Shown in pieces: positions 9,451-20,500 of a DNA stretch of 64,000 bases (position 1 is its first letter; every line of letters begins with the position of its first letter). Source of the DNA: Lacibacter sp. H407. Its GTDB lineage: Bacteria > Bacteroidota > Bacteroidia > Chitinophagales > Chitinophagaceae. The stretch is taken from the NCBI RefSeq assembly GCF_037892605.1, contig NZ_JBBKTU010000001.1, forward strand, positions 3,596,001-3,660,000, read 5' to 3'. The translations under genes and the position numbers were made by a program. The notes beneath the pieces are model-generated. The model saw only the letters and a program-made list of their open reading frames with translations. It did no database searches and was not told the DNA's origin.

Positions 9451-12400
9451 ATGCAACGTATGTGGAATAAAATAAGAACCATCTTTTCCTTTACCGCATT
9501 TCTTCTTTTAATGGGTTTTGCTGCATCGGCACAGGAAGTGTTGAGAGGAAAAATTACTGATAAAGAAGGTAAGCCGATCCAAGGCGTGTCTGTATCGGAA
9601 ATGGATGCTGATAATCGTATTGTAAAAGGTACACAATCAGATATCGAAGGGAATTTTGTATTGAAGAATGTAAATTCAAAAAACAGGATATCTCTTTCCA
9701 ATATCGGATACAAAACCATTACACAACGTATTAACGGCCGCTCTTCTATCAATTTCACAATGGAAGATTCGCAATCAGATCTTGGTGAGGTGGTGATCAT
9801 TGGCCGGCCTTCTTCTTCCAACGGTATGGTAAATATGCCGGAAAAAAATCTTACAACTGCTGTATCAAAGATCAGTGGTAAAGAGCTGGAAGAAATGCAG
9901 GCTCCAAGTATCGATCAGGCATTGCAGGGGCGTTTGAGCGGTGTAGATATTACTGCTTCCAGTGGCGATCCCGGTGCGGCCATGAATATCCGCATCAGAG
10001 GTGTATCATCGATCAACTCTACAGGTATTCCCATGATCGTATTGGATGGTATGCCGTATGAAACAGAGATACCAAGCGATTTCAACTTTGGTACTGCAGA
10101 TGAACAAGGCTATGCACAATTATTAAATATTTCTCCGGCGGATATTAAAGATATCACTGTGTTGAAAGATGCTGCTGCAACTGCTATCTGGGGTGCAAAA
10201 GCTGCGAATGGTGTATTGGTGATCACAACAAAACGTGGCGCCATCGGTAAACCGGCGATCAACTATGCATTTAAAGGATCTGTTTCTTTAGTGCCGAAAT
10301 CAATTCCCTTGTTGAATGGTGATCAGTATTCAACTTTGATCCCCGAAGCGTTTATGAACAGGATCGGTAGCACGTTGAATTCAACAGCATTTCGTGAGTT
10401 TAACTACGATCCCAACGATCCTTATTGGTACAACAACTACAGCAACAATACAAACTGGATCGATGCCATTTCAAGAACAGGTTATCTGCAGGATCACACT
10501 GTAAGCTTAAGTGGTGGTGGTGAAAAAGCAAAATACTTTGCATCAGTCGGTTTCTTCGATCAAAAAGGGATCACCATTGGTACCGATCTCCAACGTATCA
10601 ACACAAGGATCAATCTTGACTATACTGTATCAGAAAAAATTAAATTCTTTACCAGTTTCGCTTACACACACTACGATCAAACACGAAACTATCTTGGTTC
10701 AAATTCTGCGAGTGGTGAAGCAACCATTCGTGGGCAAGCGTTTATCAAGATGCCGAATATGAGTGTGTATGAATACGATGCCCAAGGCAATCTGTCACAA
10801 AACTATTTTTCACCCGCCGGTAACGTACAGGGACAATACAGCCGTATTTACAATCCGGTAGCAATGGCAGCCGAAGCAAATTATGGTGTATTGGGCGATC
10901 GTATCATTCCACGTTTTCAGGTAGATTACGATATCGTAAAGCGAGTGTTGAAAGCAACCTTCGATATTCAGTTCGATATTAACAATACAAAGAACAAAAG
11001 CTTCCTGCCGCAAATTGCTACAGGTCGTCCCAATACAGAAACAGTGGTGAACCGTGCATATGACGGTGATATTGATGCATTCAGTGTTGGTACAAAAGCA
11101 AGTTTGATCTATACACCTACATTTAAAAATGATAAGCACGATGTACAGGCGTACATGAATATTCTTACCAACGATTACAAAGCAGTGTTCCAGGAGTCAA
11201 TGACTTCTAACACCGCTTCGTCTTTATTGGTTGATCCTTCCATTGCATCACGCACACAAAACAGTGAGCTTCGTGCTGTATCTGGTGTAACACAAACCCG
11301 TTCAATTGGCGCATTGATAGGAGCACAGTACAGCTTCATGGATAAATACTTGTTCAATGCTACCATTCGTGGCGATGGAAACTCACGCTTTGGTCCGAAT
11401 TACAGATATGGTTTATTTCCATCACTATCATTTCGCTGGAGAATTTCGGAAGAAGGTTTCCTGAAAGATATTGAGCAGATCGATGATATCAGCTTCAGAG
11501 CAAGCTATGGTATTGCAGGTGAAGTGCCACGTTACGATTACCTGTTTTATAACACGTATAACACTTACGATTATTCATATCTCGATCAGGCAGGTATCTA
11601 TCCTTCACGCATGGAGTTGAAAAATCTGCGCTGGCAAACATTGCGTGGAACAAACGTTGGCTACAATGTTAGTTTGTATAAAGGACGTATCCGCATGGAT
11701 GGCGAAGTGTACCGTAACAGAACCAAAGATCTTTTCTTCGATGGTTTACAGATCGCTTCTTATACCGGTTACAATTCATTGTTCATGAACGTAGGTACAA
11801 TGGATAACCAAGGTTGGGAATTAGCAGTATGGACACAACCTTACAAATCTAAAGACCTTACCATTGGTTTTGATTTCAATATTGCCGCCAATCAAAACGT
11901 GATCCGTGAAATTTCTGAATTCTATCCCAACCAACGTGGTGATGTAACAAAGAATGGTGAGTATCTCCGGTTGTTACAGATCAATAATCCATTCGGTTCG
12001 TTCTACGGTTACCGTTACAAAGGTGTTTACAGCGATAAGTCATCCACCATTGCGTCCGATAACAAAGGCAATCCCATCGTTGGACCAAATGGTCAGATCA
12101 TTTACATGCGTTTCAATTATCCGCAAACAGATTATGTGTTTCAACCGGGTGATGCGATGTACGAAGACATCAATAACGATGGTAACATCAACTACATGGA
12201 TGTAGTGTACCTCGGTAACAGCAATCCAAAATTGACAGGTGGATTCGGACCTTCTATTACATGGAAAAATTTACGCATTACTTCTTTTTTCAGTTTCCGT
12301 TGGGGTTATGATGTGATCAATGGTACAAAAATGAACACCACCAACATGTTCAACTTCGATAACCAAAGTACTGCTGTATTAAATCGCTGGAAGAAAGAAG

Positions 12401-12723
12401 GGGATGTAACCGATATGCCACGTGCATTGATCTCCGGCGGGTTTAACTGGTTGGGCAGCGACAGATATGTGGAAGATGCATCTTATATCCGTTTCAGAAC
12501 CATCACGGCACGTTACAACTTCGATAAGAAGACATTGACGAAGATGAAATTGAAAACGATGAGTGTGTTTGTAACAGCAGAAAATCTGTTTACCATTACG
12601 AATTATCTGGGCCAGGATCCTGAAGTATCCTTCCGTGGTTCCGATCCGTTCAGGGTGTCATACGATAATTCGATGACGCCTCCGGCAAAAAACATCACAC
12701 TCGGTTTGCAAGTAGGATTTTAA
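9451..12723 (+). CDS. SusC/RagA-family TonB-dependent outer-membrane transporter (copy 2)
   Basis: This 1090-residue transporter has a signal peptide ending near GFAASAQ. A carboxypeptidase-like regulatory domain (LRGKITDKEGKPIQGVSV, about residues 32-110) and a plug region with IRIRGVSSINSTG, LDGMPYE and AATAIWGAKAANGVLVITTKRG follow. The C-terminal barrel ends in LGLQVGF, with a terminal phenylalanine typical of outer-membrane barrels. An alternative start three codons downstream (9460) would give a slightly shorter signal peptide. Its SusD partner follows 46 bp later. The 15-bp spacing from the fasciclin gene upstream suggests co-transcription. Confidence 0.95.
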   Translation: MQRMWNKIRTIFSFTAFLLLMGFAASAQEVLRGKITDKEGKPIQGVSVSEMDADNRIVKGTQSDIEGNFVLKNVNSKNRISLSNIGYKTITQRINGRSSINFTMEDSQSDLGEVVIIGRPSSSNGMVNMPEKNLTTAVSKISGKELEEMQAPSIDQALQGRLSGVDITASSGDPGAAMNIRIRGVSSINSTGIPMIVLDGMPYETEIPSDFNFGTADEQGYAQLLNISPADIKDITVLKDAAATAIWGAKAANGVLVITTKRGAIGKPAINYAFKGSVSLVPKSIPLLNGDQYSTLIPEAFMNRIGSTLNSTAFREFNYDPNDPYWYNNYSNNTNWIDAISRTGYLQDHTVSLSGGGEKAKYFASVGFFDQKGITIGTDLQRINTRINLDYTVSEKIKFFTSFAYTHYDQTRNYLGSNSASGEATIRGQAFIKMPNMSVYEYDAQGNLSQNYFSPAGNVQGQYSRIYNPVAMAAEANYGVLGDRIIPRFQVDYDIVKRVLKATFDIQFDINNTKNKSFLPQIATGRPNTETVVNRAYDGDIDAFSVGTKASLIYTPTFKNDKHDVQAYMNILTNDYKAVFQESMTSNTASSLLVDPSIASRTQNSELRAVSGVTQTRSIGALIGAQYSFMDKYLFNATIRGDGNSRFGPNYRYGLFPSLSFRWRISEEGFLKDIEQIDDISFRASYGIAGEVPRYDYLFYNTYNTYDYSYLDQAGIYPSRMELKNLRWQTLRGTNVGYNVSLYKGRIRMDGEVYRNRTKDLFFDGLQIASYTGYNSLFMNVGTMDNQGWELAVWTQPYKSKDLTIGFDFNIAANQNVIREISEFYPNQRGDVTKNGEYLRLLQINNPFGSFYGYRYKGVYSDKSSTIASDNKGNPIVGPNGQIIYMRFNYPQTDYVFQPGDAMYEDINNDGNINYMDVVYLGNSNPKLTGGFGPSITWKNLRITSFFSFRWGYDVINGTKMNTTNMFNFDNQSTAVLNRWKKEGDVTDMPRALISGGFNWLGSDRYVEDASYIRFRTITARYNFDKKTLTKMKLKTMSVFVTAENLFTITNYLGQDPEVSFRGSDPFRVSYDNSMTPPAKNITLGLQVGF

Positions 12724-12769
12724 TTTAAATAAGGCAGCAATAAGCCTTCATACATTATAAAAACAGCAG

Positions 12770-14323
12770 ATGAAAAAGAATAGATTACTATCGTGTTTAC
12801 TACTGGTTGTTGCAGTGCTGGCATTTACCGGCTGTAAGAAGTGGCTCGAGCTAAAACCACTCGATGGCATTGTGAAGGAAGAGTTCTGGAAAACAAAAGA
12901 ACAGGTGAAAGCTTCTGTTATTGGAATTTACTCGTCCATGATGGAATATTCATCCGGTACTTACAATAACGCCAACTATGTTCCTTCTATGGCTGAGTTG
13001 TTGTTTATCTGGGGTGAGGGCCGAGCCGATCATATTGCCAACGCTACTGTTTCAAGTGCGGATGATATTGCATTGATCAATGTAAACATTCAACCGACCA
13101 ACGTAAATGCAAACTGGCGTCCGTTTTACCGCACTATAAATTTCTGCAATACAGTCATTGAAAAGTCGCCGGAAGTACTGGCTAACGATAATACATTCAC
13201 ACAAACGCAACTGGATAATTATTTAAGTGAAGCGCTTACCATCCGTGCCCTCATGTATTTCTATCTGGTGCGTACGTTTGGTGATGTGCCATTGAAACTG
13301 GATGCTACATTAAGCGATGAAAATATCACACCCATTCCAAAATCAACAAAGGAAGAAGTGTTGAACCAGATCGTTATTGATCTGAAACTTGCAGAAACAA
13401 AAGCTGTTAAATCTTATGGCGATGTTGCTTCTGATAAAGGAAGAGTAACGGTTTATACCATCAATGCAATTCTTGCAGATGTGTACCTGTGGATGGAGAA
13501 ATATACAGAAGCAGTTGCAGAGTGCGACAAAATCATCAACTCCAATAAATTTGGATTGATCAGAGGCGCAACGCAAAACGGGCCGTTTGTTGAGTACAAC
13601 GAAGATTGGTTTAACACACTTTATTACAACGGTAATTCAAATGAAGGCATTTTTGAATTGCAGTACAGTCAGCAACGGTTGAATCCATACTTTCCTATTT
13701 TTTCATCCAGCTTTAGTGCAAGGAGATGGATCGCTACTGCTGATCTGATGGATCGGGTATTTACCGTTGATTTTACAAACGATCGGAATTATGATATCCG
13801 TGGCGATGGTGCTTCGGTACGTGCTGCTACATCTACTGTTTGGAAATATGTAGGAGCATCAGGCACTGCACTTCGTACACTCGATCAAAGTTTTGCACAT
13901 TGGTTCTTCTATCGTTATGCAGATATTTTACTCATAAAAGCAGAGGCACTGAATGAATTGGGCAACGGACAGGATGCACTTGATTTGGTATATACTATAC
14001 GTGCCAGGGCAAACGCATTAGATGCCACTGATTTTAAACCCGGGCCGTTGGATAAAAATCTGATCCAGGATTTTATTCTGGAAGAACGAGCGAAAGAATT
14101 TTGTTTTGAAGGAAAGCGTTGGTATGATGTACTGCGGAATGCAAAACGAAACAACTATGCCCGTTTGGAAATATTGTTAAACATGGTGTCTTTGAGTGCG
14201 CCTTCGAATTCACAGCAATCCGCACAGGCAAAACTGAAAGACTTTAACAGTCATTACATGCCGATCTTCCTCTATGAGATACAAACGAACAAACTATTAG
14301 TACAAAACCCGTTTTATAAATAA
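12770..14323 (+). CDS. SusD/RagB-family glycan-binding lipoprotein (copy 2)
   Basis: This 517-residue lipoprotein (lipobox LAFTGC-KK, cysteine 22) shows typical SusD marks: L-S-E-A-L-T-I-R-A-L-M-Y-F-Y-L-V-R-T-F-G-D-V-P near residues 155-176, Y-A-D-I-L-L-I-K-A-E-A-L-N near 383 and D-F-I-L-E-E-R-A-K-E-F-C-F-E-G-K-R-W-Y-D near 432. It should pair with SusC copy 2 as the extracellular lid. The next gene, a fasciclin lipoprotein, starts 13 bp after its stop, so the SusC-SusD-fasciclin set is likely one operon. Confidence 0.94.
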   Translation: MKKNRLLSCLLLVVAVLAFTGCKKWLELKPLDGIVKEEFWKTKEQVKASVIGIYSSMMEYSSGTYNNANYVPSMAELLFIWGEGRADHIANATVSSADDIALINVNIQPTNVNANWRPFYRTINFCNTVIEKSPEVLANDNTFTQTQLDNYLSEALTIRALMYFYLVRTFGDVPLKLDATLSDENITPIPKSTKEEVLNQIVIDLKLAETKAVKSYGDVASDKGRVTVYTINAILADVYLWMEKYTEAVAECDKIINSNKFGLIRGATQNGPFVEYNEDWFNTLYYNGNSNEGIFELQYSQQRLNPYFPIFSSSFSARRWIATADLMDRVFTVDFTNDRNYDIRGDGASVRAATSTVWKYVGASGTALRTLDQSFAHWFFYRYADILLIKAEALNELGNGQDALDLVYTIRARANALDATDFKPGPLDKNLIQDFILEERAKEFCFEGKRWYDVLRNAKRNNYARLEILLNMVSLSAPSNSQQSAQAKLKDFNSHYMPIFLYEIQTNKLLVQNPFYK

Positions 14324-14336
14324 CTGAAACAAGTAT

Positions 14337-16028
14337 ATGAAAAGAAAATTGATTCTTGCCGCAGGGTTACTCGCCATAGTAGCATTCATATTTTCTGTAC
14401 CTGGTTGCAGAAAGTTGAAAATTGAAGAAGCTACCACTGATGATGTAAACATTGTTGGATACCTGGATAAAAACCTGGATTCCTTCTCCTTGTTTCGTCA
14501 GATATTAGATAAAACAGGTAATGCTGCTTTTCTGAATGCATATGGAGCATATACTGTGTTTGCACCCACCAACAGTGGCGTTAAAACATATCTTTCCAAA
14601 ATTGGTGCGGCATCTGTTGACGCTGCTGATCTAAATACATTAAAAGATATGGTGCGTCTCCATTTGCTGGAAGACACCATTTACACCAATTCTTTTACTG
14701 ATGGTAAATTACCGGTGATCACCATGTATGGTCAATACCTTGTAACATCTGTAACAAATAAAGATGGCGCATCGAGTTATTTTATCAATCGCCAGGCAAT
14801 TGTTGAACGCTCCAATATACGGGTAGGCAACGGTGTAATTCATGTAGTTGATAATGTGTTGCTTCCTTCAGTAAAAACGATCGCAAAACAACTTGAAGAA
14901 AATCCCGACTACTCCATTTTTGTTCAAGCCATGAAAGAAACGGGTTTTTTCACAGTACTTAACACTGTAAATCCTGATCTGTCAAAACGCTGGATCACGG
15001 TATTTGCTGAAAATAACCAGGCGTTGGCCGATAGTGGTTACACGAGCTATGCTGCGTTAAAAGCAAAATATTCACAAACAGGAAATCCTGCTAATACAAA
15101 TGATAGTCTGTATATGTATGTAGCTTATCACATCAGTGACGGGCTTAAATTTTTAGGTGATATTATCTCTTCTCCAACACACGAAACATTTTTACCGCAG
15201 GAAGTATTGAGTGTAAAACTCATTGACCAGAAAGTGATCATCAACCAGGATGAATTTAACGGGGTGCTTGAACTTGGTATCGCTTTAAATCGCTCAAAAA
15301 GTGATAATGCAGCAACCAATGGTGTATATCATGATGCAACGGGTCACTACATGGTGAAGTTCAGAAAGCCGACTGCTTTGTATTGGGATGTTTCATCATT
15401 CGATGAAATCAAAAAACTACCTGCTTACTATAAAAAAGCAAACTACAATTTTACACGTCCTACTGAAGCTGATCAACCAATTAAAAGTCAGCCTTGGGGT
15501 TGGGGCTCAAATGCAGGTACAAATACATATTCTTATCTGTATTCAGCCGCCAGTTCAATTTCCAATGCAGCTTATAATAACGACATCAGTATGTTGCCAA
15601 TGGGCTTACCTGCAAGGCCTGTTTGGTGGGATCTGCAAACCCCTCCGATTGTAAAAGGTAAATACAAAGTATGGATCTGTTACAGACAACAGAAACAATC
15701 CAGCAGCTCCAATATGTTATGCCAGGTATCAGTGAACGGTGTGATCATGCAACGTACAATGAATTTTACAGAAACAAGACCTGCCGGTACAGATGCAGAA
15801 CTGGAAGCAATTGGCTGGAAACGCTATACAGAGAATACAGGAAATGTGTGGGCATCGAGACAAGTAGGTGTAATTGAATTTACAACTACACAACAACAGG
15901 TAGTACGTATTACGCCATTGGTAGGTACACAAAATAATAACAACCTGGATATGATCCATTTTATTCCGATCGATGAGGATCAGGTGTTCCCAAGATTCAG
16001 ACCAAGTGGTGAAATGATCTATTTCTAA
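14337..16028 (+). CDS. Fasciclin-domain lipoprotein with a C-terminal beta-rich domain (copy 2)
   Basis: This 563-residue protein has a lipobox cysteine at about residue 24 (FSVPGC). A FAS1 domain covers roughly residues 40-180 (FRQILDKTGNAAFLNAYG, YTVFAPTNSGVKTYL, GVIHVVDNVLL) and a second FAS1-like segment follows to about 345. The C-terminal 215 residues look like a separate beta-sandwich rich in aromatic residues (WDLQTPPIVKGKYKVWICYR, WASRQVGVIEF), a shape common in carbohydrate-binding modules. I did not identify that domain. It lies 13 bp after SusD copy 2 and 48 bp before another fasciclin gene. A role as surface glycan-binding accessory of the SusCD system is inferred. Confidence 0.8.
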   Translation: MKRKLILAAGLLAIVAFIFSVPGCRKLKIEEATTDDVNIVGYLDKNLDSFSLFRQILDKTGNAAFLNAYGAYTVFAPTNSGVKTYLSKIGAASVDAADLNTLKDMVRLHLLEDTIYTNSFTDGKLPVITMYGQYLVTSVTNKDGASSYFINRQAIVERSNIRVGNGVIHVVDNVLLPSVKTIAKQLEENPDYSIFVQAMKETGFFTVLNTVNPDLSKRWITVFAENNQALADSGYTSYAALKAKYSQTGNPANTNDSLYMYVAYHISDGLKFLGDIISSPTHETFLPQEVLSVKLIDQKVIINQDEFNGVLELGIALNRSKSDNAATNGVYHDATGHYMVKFRKPTALYWDVSSFDEIKKLPAYYKKANYNFTRPTEADQPIKSQPWGWGSNAGTNTYSYLYSAASSISNAAYNNDISMLPMGLPARPVWWDLQTPPIVKGKYKVWICYRQQKQSSSSNMLCQVSVNGVIMQRTMNFTETRPAGTDAELEAIGWKRYTENTGNVWASRQVGVIEFTTTQQQVVRITPLVGTQNNNNLDMIHFIPIDEDQVFPRFRPSGEMIYF

Positions 16029-16076
16029 AAAACAATATCCGATCGACCGGAACAACAAAAAAATAAATTATCAGAA

Positions 16077-17516
16077 ATGAAGTGTAGGTATAAAAGTTTG
16101 CTGCTGTTTTCGTTCAGCTTTCTGTTGCTGATATTTACAGGATGTAATAAGTTAAACGATGACCGTAATGCAATTGCAGACGAATCATTAAAGCTGAATT
16201 TGTTTGAGATGATCAGCGCCAATGCGCAATTGAGCACATTTGCCGGCTTTCTGAAACAAACAGGTTATGATAAAGTGATCAGTTCATCAAAGAACTATAC
16301 AGTGTTTGCTCCGGTAAACAGTGCCCTTGCCAACCTCAGTGCCGGTGTAACCGGCGATCCTGTAAAATTGAAACAGTTTGTTGGCAATCATATTGCGAAT
16401 CAGCTTTTCAGCACACGTGAAGTTGTAACCAGCACACGCATTGCTATGCTCAATGGTAAGTACAACAACATGCTGCGCAATACAATTGAAACGGCAACCA
16501 TTGGTACAACTGATAAATATGCTGCCAATGGATTGTTACAGGTAATTGATCAGTTTTTACCTGCGCTGGATAACAGCTGGGAATTTTTAAACAGTGCTGA
16601 TGCTCCGGCTAAGCAGAAAACATTTATGCTTTCACTTTTTCGTAATGTTTATGATACAAGGAATGCAGTTGTGGTAGGTATTAATCCATTAACAGGTGAA
16701 TCAATTTATGCAGCAGGTACCGATTCTGTTTTTACCAATCTTTTCTGGAACAGGGTACATGATCTCAAAAAAGAAGATAAGCAATATACATTGTTCATGT
16801 TGACAGATGCTGCATGGGATGCAGAAGTAGCAAAGTTTACTCCTTATTTTGTAACAAACACCGCCGATAGCAACACGCTTGTTACGAGTTGGAATGTGGT
16901 GAAAGAATTTGCAGTTGATACTGTGTACAACCCTGCTTCAATTCCCGATACAATTGTTTCTGAGTTTGGAACCAAATTGCCAATTGAACGTTCTGCTATT
17001 GTAAAGACGATCAAAACAAGTAATGGTATTGTGTACATCATGAACAAGATGAATGTACAACCTGCCAGCAAGTTCAAACCATACCTCATCCAGGCTGAGC
17101 AGTATTCATCAACCAGTCACGACAGGAGAGGGAACACCTATTTCAGAGAACGTTTTAGTGTAGTTACTCAAACTGATTTTACAGATGTACTGGTACAGAA
17201 TCATGGCGTATCACTCTTTAATATCCGGTATAATATTTCCGAGGTGCCGTCCATTAAATACAAAGCTTATTGGGTTGCAGTCAATGATTTTCAAACAGCA
17301 ACTTTCTCCCAAAAACTGGGTATCGGAACTGCCACATCCACCACATTTAGTTACACACTTATTCCTGTACAAAATTATAATGAAGTGTACCTCGGCGAAT
17401 TTACCATGGCAAAATATGAGCCGGTGTTTCCGGTTTATTTAACAGCGGCCAACAGTACAGCAGTAGCTGTAAACCCAATAGTGTGCGATTATATCAAACT
17501 GGTTCCAAGTTTATAA
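16077..17516 (+). CDS. Fasciclin-domain lipoprotein (copy 3)
   Basis: This 479-residue lipoprotein (lipobox LIFTGC, cysteine 23) carries FAS1 hallmarks: TFAGFLKQTGYDKVISSSKN followed by YTVFAPVNSALANL near residues 57-85, NGLLQVIDQFLPAL near 155 and NGIVYIMNKMNV near 315. Its last 155 residues form a beta-rich region (YLIQAEQYSSTSHDRRGNTY onward) of unrecognised type that matches the layout of the preceding fasciclin protein, so the two are probably diverged duplicates. It sits between fasciclin copy 2 and SusC copy 3, within the same plus-strand run. Confidence 0.8.
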   Translation: MKCRYKSLLLFSFSFLLLIFTGCNKLNDDRNAIADESLKLNLFEMISANAQLSTFAGFLKQTGYDKVISSSKNYTVFAPVNSALANLSAGVTGDPVKLKQFVGNHIANQLFSTREVVTSTRIAMLNGKYNNMLRNTIETATIGTTDKYAANGLLQVIDQFLPALDNSWEFLNSADAPAKQKTFMLSLFRNVYDTRNAVVVGINPLTGESIYAAGTDSVFTNLFWNRVHDLKKEDKQYTLFMLTDAAWDAEVAKFTPYFVTNTADSNTLVTSWNVVKEFAVDTVYNPASIPDTIVSEFGTKLPIERSAIVKTIKTSNGIVYIMNKMNVQPASKFKPYLIQAEQYSSTSHDRRGNTYFRERFSVVTQTDFTDVLVQNHGVSLFNIRYNISEVPSIKYKAYWVAVNDFQTATFSQKLGIGTATSTTFSYTLIPVQNYNEVYLGEFTMAKYEPVFPVYLTAANSTAVAVNPIVCDYIKLVPSL

Positions 17517-17543
17517 ATGAGAGAAATTTAAAAGATATTCGTA

Positions 17544-20500
17544 ATGACAAAAACTAACTTACATAATTTGCTTCTCACCTTGTTATTCTCGGGTGCAGGT
17601 TTATTTCATGAAGCAGCAGCGCAGGTGGTAAATCCTCCGAAAGTTGATTCAACCGCTGTGAAAGCTCCTGTTCAACAGGTGAAAGGTATCATCACTGATG
17701 CAGCTACAAAAAAAGGATTGGCTGGTGTAAAGCTTTCGGTGAAAGATTTTTCTGCAACCATCACCGATGATCAGGGAGGTTTTACATTAAATGTTCCTTC
17801 GTTTGATATTGATGTAATGATCGTTGCTGAAGGACATGAAACCAAACAGGTTTCATTGAAAGGGAACACAACTCTGAATGTTTCAATGCTGAGTGAATCG
17901 GCTGTTTCTTTCCAGGAAGAAGTGATCCTTCCGTTTGGCGTAGTGAAGAAACGAAATACAACTGCTGCGGTAGTTAGTTATGATGCCAACAGTGAATGGC
18001 ATCGTCCGTTTGAAACACCGGATGCGGCTTTACAGGGAAAGATCAGTGGTTTGAATGTGATCAGAAGATCAGGCACACCTGCAGTAGGCGCCAATATGTT
18101 TTTGAGAGGTTATAATTCGCTGTATGGTACAAATGCACCTTTGCTTGTACTCGATGGAATTATCTACGATGCCAATGATTATGGTACCAGCATCATCGCC
18201 AACAATTTTACGAATCCGCTTGCACTCATTAGTGTGCAGGATATCGATAACTATACTGTATTAAAAGATGCATCGTCGATTTATGGAACCAAAGGTGCCA
18301 ATGGAGCCATCATCATTTCTACAACAAGAGTAAAAGACCAGGCTACACGTATCGACTTTGGTATGTATTCAAGCTTTAATGAAGCACCACCCTCGATGCC
18401 GGTAATGGATGCGTATCAATACCGCATTTATCTGAATGAAATGTTGCAAAGCAAAGGAATGTCATCGAATGACATTGCAGCATTGCCTTATATGAATGAT
18501 GATACGGCTTCAAACCCTGATTATTTCAGGTATCACAACAATACCAACTGGCAACGGAATATTTTCCGCAACAGTGTGAATCAGAATTACTACCTCAAAG
18601 TAACCGGTGGCGATAATATTGCAACCTATGCGTTGAGTGTTGGATATACAAAAAATGAAGGGGTTATCCGTAATACAGATATGAGTCGTTATAACACACG
18701 GTTCAATGCACATTTTAATTTTTCGAAGAAGCTTACCGGTGTTGCAAATCTTGCATTTACCTACAACGAAACCAATTTAAAATACCAGGGTGTGGTTGAC
18801 AAAACAGCTCCGGTATACTTAGCACTTACAAAATCGCCTTTTCTTGCACCGAACGAAGTGAATGAGAAAGGTATTCTTTCGCCCAACTTTGAGGATACTG
18901 ATATATTGGGTCTCAGTAACCCGTCTGTGCTGATCAATACCATGCAGGCGTATAACAGGTATTACCGCTTTTTCGGTTCATACACCTTTAATTATAATAT
19001 CAGCAAATCGTTTTCTGCATCCAGTTTGTTTGGTGTAGTGTACGATAAAGTGCGTGAAAATATTTTTGTACCACGTAAAGGTGTGGCAAATGATACTACC
19101 AGCAATGCAATTATCGACAGCCGGCTCGGATCGCAGGTAAAACGTTTGTTCTCCATTTATTCTGATACAAAACTGGAGTACAAAAAAACATTTTCGCAGA
19201 ATCATAACGTAGCATCACGTCTTGGGTTACGCTATCAGAAAAATGATGTGGAGCAGGATTTTACACTCGGGTATAACTCTGCAACCGATGAATTGATCAG
19301 TGTGCAAAATGGTGTGCCTGCACTTCGCCAGGTGGGCGGTGGCATCCAGGAATGGAACTGGATGAATACTTACTTCAATGCAGATTATGATTTCAAAGAA
19401 AAATTATTCTTCTCATTCAATGCAGCATTAGATGGATCATCACGTTTTGGAAGCCAGGCAAAAGATGGGATCACGATCGGTGGTGCACGTTTTGCAGTAA
19501 TGCCTTCTATTGGAGCTGCTTGGATCATCTCTTCTGAAAATTTCATGAATAATTCCAAGCTGGATCTGTTAAAGATCCGTGCGAATTACAGCATTACAGG
19601 CAATGATGATATTGGAAATTATACGCATCGTCAAACCTATTCATCTCAAAATTTATTGGGTATGCAGGGGTTGGTGCGCAGCGGTATTCCTAATCCTGCC
19701 ATTCAATGGGAAACCAACCGGAAGTTTAATGTAGGTGTGGATATGGCATTCTGGAACGAGCGTGTGAACCTGAGTGTGGATGCTTACAAAAATAAAACGG
19801 TGAATATGCTCGTGTATCAATCTGTGCCGTCTGCAACAGGATTTGATAATGTGCTCACCAATGGTGGCAGTATGCAAAATGCCGGCATTGAGGCAAACCT
19901 GAATGTGCGTGTGCTCAACTATCGCAAATTGAAATGGGATGTAGGTGTAATGATCGCTTCAAACGATAATAAAGTACTGGCTGTACCAGATGGAAGAATT
20001 ACCACAAATTATTCGGGTGCAAATATTGTTACAAAGGTTGGAAGCCCTGCAACATTATTTTATGGCTATGTTGCAAAAGGTGTTTTCAGTACTGCTGCTG
20101 AAGCAGCCGGTTCCGGTTTAAAAAAGAAAAATTTCGATGGCAGCTACAGCAACTTTAAAGCAGGTGATGTACGCTTCCATGATACAAATAATGACAACAT
20201 CATTGATGAGCAGGATATGGGCATCATTGGTATTCCAACACCGGAGTTTTTTGGAAGTGTGAATACACATTTGGAGTATGGACGTTTTGCATTGGACGCA
20301 TTGTTTACATTCTCACAAGGCAATGATGTGTTCAATTTCCTGCGTTACAAACTGGAATCTGCCAGCACAGTTGAAAATCAGTTGAACAGTGTGGTGAACA
20401 GATGGAGAGCAGAAGGGCAACAAACAACCATGCCCAAAGCAACGTTTGGCGACCCGATGGGGAACAACCGTTTCAGCTCACGTTGGATCGAAGATGGTTC